Below, one piece after another: positions 62,316 through 64,000 of a stretch of 64,000 bases of DNA; positions within the stretch are counted from its first letter, which is position 1, and each line of letters starts with the position of its first letter. The notes beneath the pieces were generated by a model. That model was given only the letters and a program-made list of their open reading frames with translations, ran no database searches and was not told where the DNA came from. Source of the DNA: Shinisaurus crocodilurus (lineage: Eukaryota > Chordata > Lepidosauria > Squamata > Shinisauridae); NCBI GenBank assembly GCA_021292165.1, contig CM037881.1, forward strand, positions 1,922,001 to 1,986,000. The letters run 5' to 3'. Both the position numbers and the translations under genes were made by a program.

Positions 62316-63055
62316 GTTTAGGAGGTCCTGCCATTCCCTTGTGGCATCGTAAGGGCAGGCAGAGAAGAGTCTGCTAGCGCCGTGCGCTGCAAAGCCGGCC
62401 CCAGCTGTTTTTAGTGAATCTCCATCCTTTGCGTGTCACACACACGTCCCTGTCATCATGACGCAACCTTTTGCAAAGAGCCACCCGCTCTTGTTCAATT
62501 GATGAAAGGTCCGATCAATTGTTTCCCCTTCCCGAACACAATTTGTGTGGTGTGCGCCTGCTTGTTTGGGCAGCTGGCAGCTAACGAGAGGCCGCTTAGT
62601 ACGTGTTTACAGTCAAGAAAGCAAAGCAAACGGCAGGCAAGGCCCAAGTGGCGTGGCATTTACTGTCAACAGAGCAGAGGAGAGAGAAGGAACCGAGGCT
62701 GTGGATTGCAACTCCAAAGTGTGTAAAAATAGCCACACCGCGGCAGAGAGAAAGGGATGGGTGGAAATTGCATATTTTGCAGATAATCTGGGGTAGGGCT
62801 TGGCTGAGCAAGGGGATGTTGGTGGCAATCAGAAAATTGCTTCAGCGTGGCTGGGGAAATCCTCTGGTTTTAAATCAAAGTTTAGAGCTTTCTAAATCAA
62901 CATATGTAAGGATTGCCATTTTTTAAAAAATATAAACAACCAAACAAAATGGAGTGTGTGTGTGTGTGTTGGGAATGGCCTTAAGTGCTAAGGGAGGGTG
63001 AGAGTTGCAATGTGGAACCAAAAGAAGAATTGCTTCCCTTCTTCTGCATTTGCAG

Positions 63056-63180
63056 GGCAAAGGAAGTATTTTTGACATACCAGACAAGAAAAGCCACACG
63101 TGAAAAATCTTGGGATTGTTGCCCCTGCATCCGCATCAAAAGGCCTTTTCTTGGAGACACATAGAAGACAAGTACTTACC
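63056..63180 (+). promoter_or_regulatory. MAB21L3: probable 5' UTR part of the MAB21L3 first coding exon
   Basis: A pyrimidine-rich tract followed by TTTGCAG ends at 63055, and no further ATG disturbs the sequence before the start codon at 63181. This fits an internal exon border within the 5' UTR. It is inference; transcript data would be needed. Confidence 0.4.
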
Positions 63181-63228
63181 ATGAAGCTACTCACAGAAGA
63201 AATCATAGAACAATACATCCAGAATAAG
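63181..63228 (+). CDS. MAB21L3: MAB21L3 first coding exon (partial gene, continues past the right edge)
   Basis: The ATG at 63181 has A at -3 and opens 16 codons, MKLLTEEIIEQYIQNK, ending exactly at a GTAAGG donor (63229). Human MAB21L3 as I recall it begins MKYLTVGDVDDCLLNK and continues VDLRKRQ, so length and the M-K-x-L-T ... N-K pattern agree. MAB21L3 is also the neighbour downstream of SLC22A15 in mammals, on the same strand. The family belongs to the Mab-21/cGAS-like nucleotidyltransferase fold; the function of this member is poorly known. A good acceptor at 63053-63055 suggests that 63056-63180 is 5' UTR of the same exon, with a noncoding exon further upstream. No second coding exon was seen before 64000. 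The call rests on 16 residues plus gene order. Confidence 0.75.
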
Positions 63229-64000
63229 GTAAGGGCAGTTCTCTGAGTCTTTACTGTTTTCTGAAGGTTCAGAATCCAAGACTGGATTTTGTTCCCAAAC
63301 TCTTGAGGTAGTAATCTCTAGATTGTGGCCTCTCTAGATGGGAACTCATTACTTACATTATGGGATAAAATTTGGCACTTCCGAAGCTTTTCCAGTTGTG
63401 AAATGGTTCGTATTCTAGGTAAGATATCAAATAGCTGAATTTTGGGAAAACTCAGCAAAATTAAACATGCAAACTGCCATGGTAAAGCTCTTGAGTATCC
63501 AATCTCAGATCTGTGCTAAAACCATTATGAACAAATGGAAGGAGTTCTGTAATAAATCTGAGCCTATCTACTGGGTTCAAATTACAACGCAGATGCTCTT
63601 GTGGCCCCTTCTATTACTTTGGACAGATACGAATGCCTAGAACAATGTTTTTCAAACTTCTCTATTTTTAGGAAGCACTTTCCACATTGTCTGCTGAGGA
63701 ACCCCTGAATATTGTAGAAGATTTTTGTGCATCTTGCAGAGTGCATGTTCAATTCACGTGGGGTCCCATTGTCCTCAAGATTCAACTCTATGCCAACACT
63801 GGTAGTGGTGGGCAACCTATATTTCAAGGAGGCTTTTTTGCCAAATTACTGAGGGCCAAACTAATTGTGGCATCAGCAGACCTGTGACTGGATCTCCTTT
63901 GTGGTTTTTAAAGGGTAAACGTAGCTGTGATAGGAGGAGGAGGAGACTTGGATTGGAGCTGAAGCTGCTATTTGCCTCATAAGGGAAACATACTGATACC

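Overview
The window looks like a repeat-rich piece of a sauropsid chromosome, most likely from a squamate reptile. The evidence is split vertebrate coding exons, CR1 and L2 LINE fragments, tRNA-derived SINEs, a 5S-rRNA-derived SINE with a CR1-like tail, and many hAT-type DNA transposons. The species cannot be named from the sequence. There is no sign of prokaryotic genes, rRNA/tRNA genes or CRISPR arrays.

Two protein-coding genes are supported. The main one is a complete SLC22A15 gene on the + strand. It has 12 coding exons from ATG 20418 to stop 46469, all with GT/AG borders and compatible phases, and they join into a 545-residue major-facilitator transporter. The second is the first coding exon of a gene that I identify as MAB21L3 (63181-63228, +); the rest of it lies beyond the right edge. 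SLC22A15 followed by MAB21L3 in the same orientation is also the mammalian order.

Layout: 1-19.6 kb is intergenic, with CR1, L2, mariner-like and hAT insertions and possible LTR fragments. 19.6-20.75 kb is a CpG-rich promoter region and exon 1. 20.5-46.4 kb is the intron/exon body of SLC22A15; intron 4 carries a 1.2-kb foldback element and a LINE broken by an LTR and a 0.92-kb hAT element. 46.5-51 kb is downstream or 3'-UTR-like sequence with no clear end. 51-63 kb is intergenic, with SINEs, L2 copies, a zinc-finger-tailed LINE and a solo LTR.

The most striking feature is a family of about 120-135-bp palindromic MITEs (about 18 loci). Each intact copy is an inverted repeat of two arms, and each arm carries the 18-bp core CTACAACTCCCAGCATGC, which resembles the ZNF143/THAP11 promoter motif. 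Their 8-bp target duplications nearly all have TA in the middle, as in the Buster group of hAT transposons. Several copies carry matching variants in both arms, and some appear to have moved as composite units carrying DNA between two ends. One arm, with an adjacent ETS-like site, lies about 260 bp upstream of the SLC22A15 start codon. All similarity claims come from reading and recalled family knowledge; no search was run.
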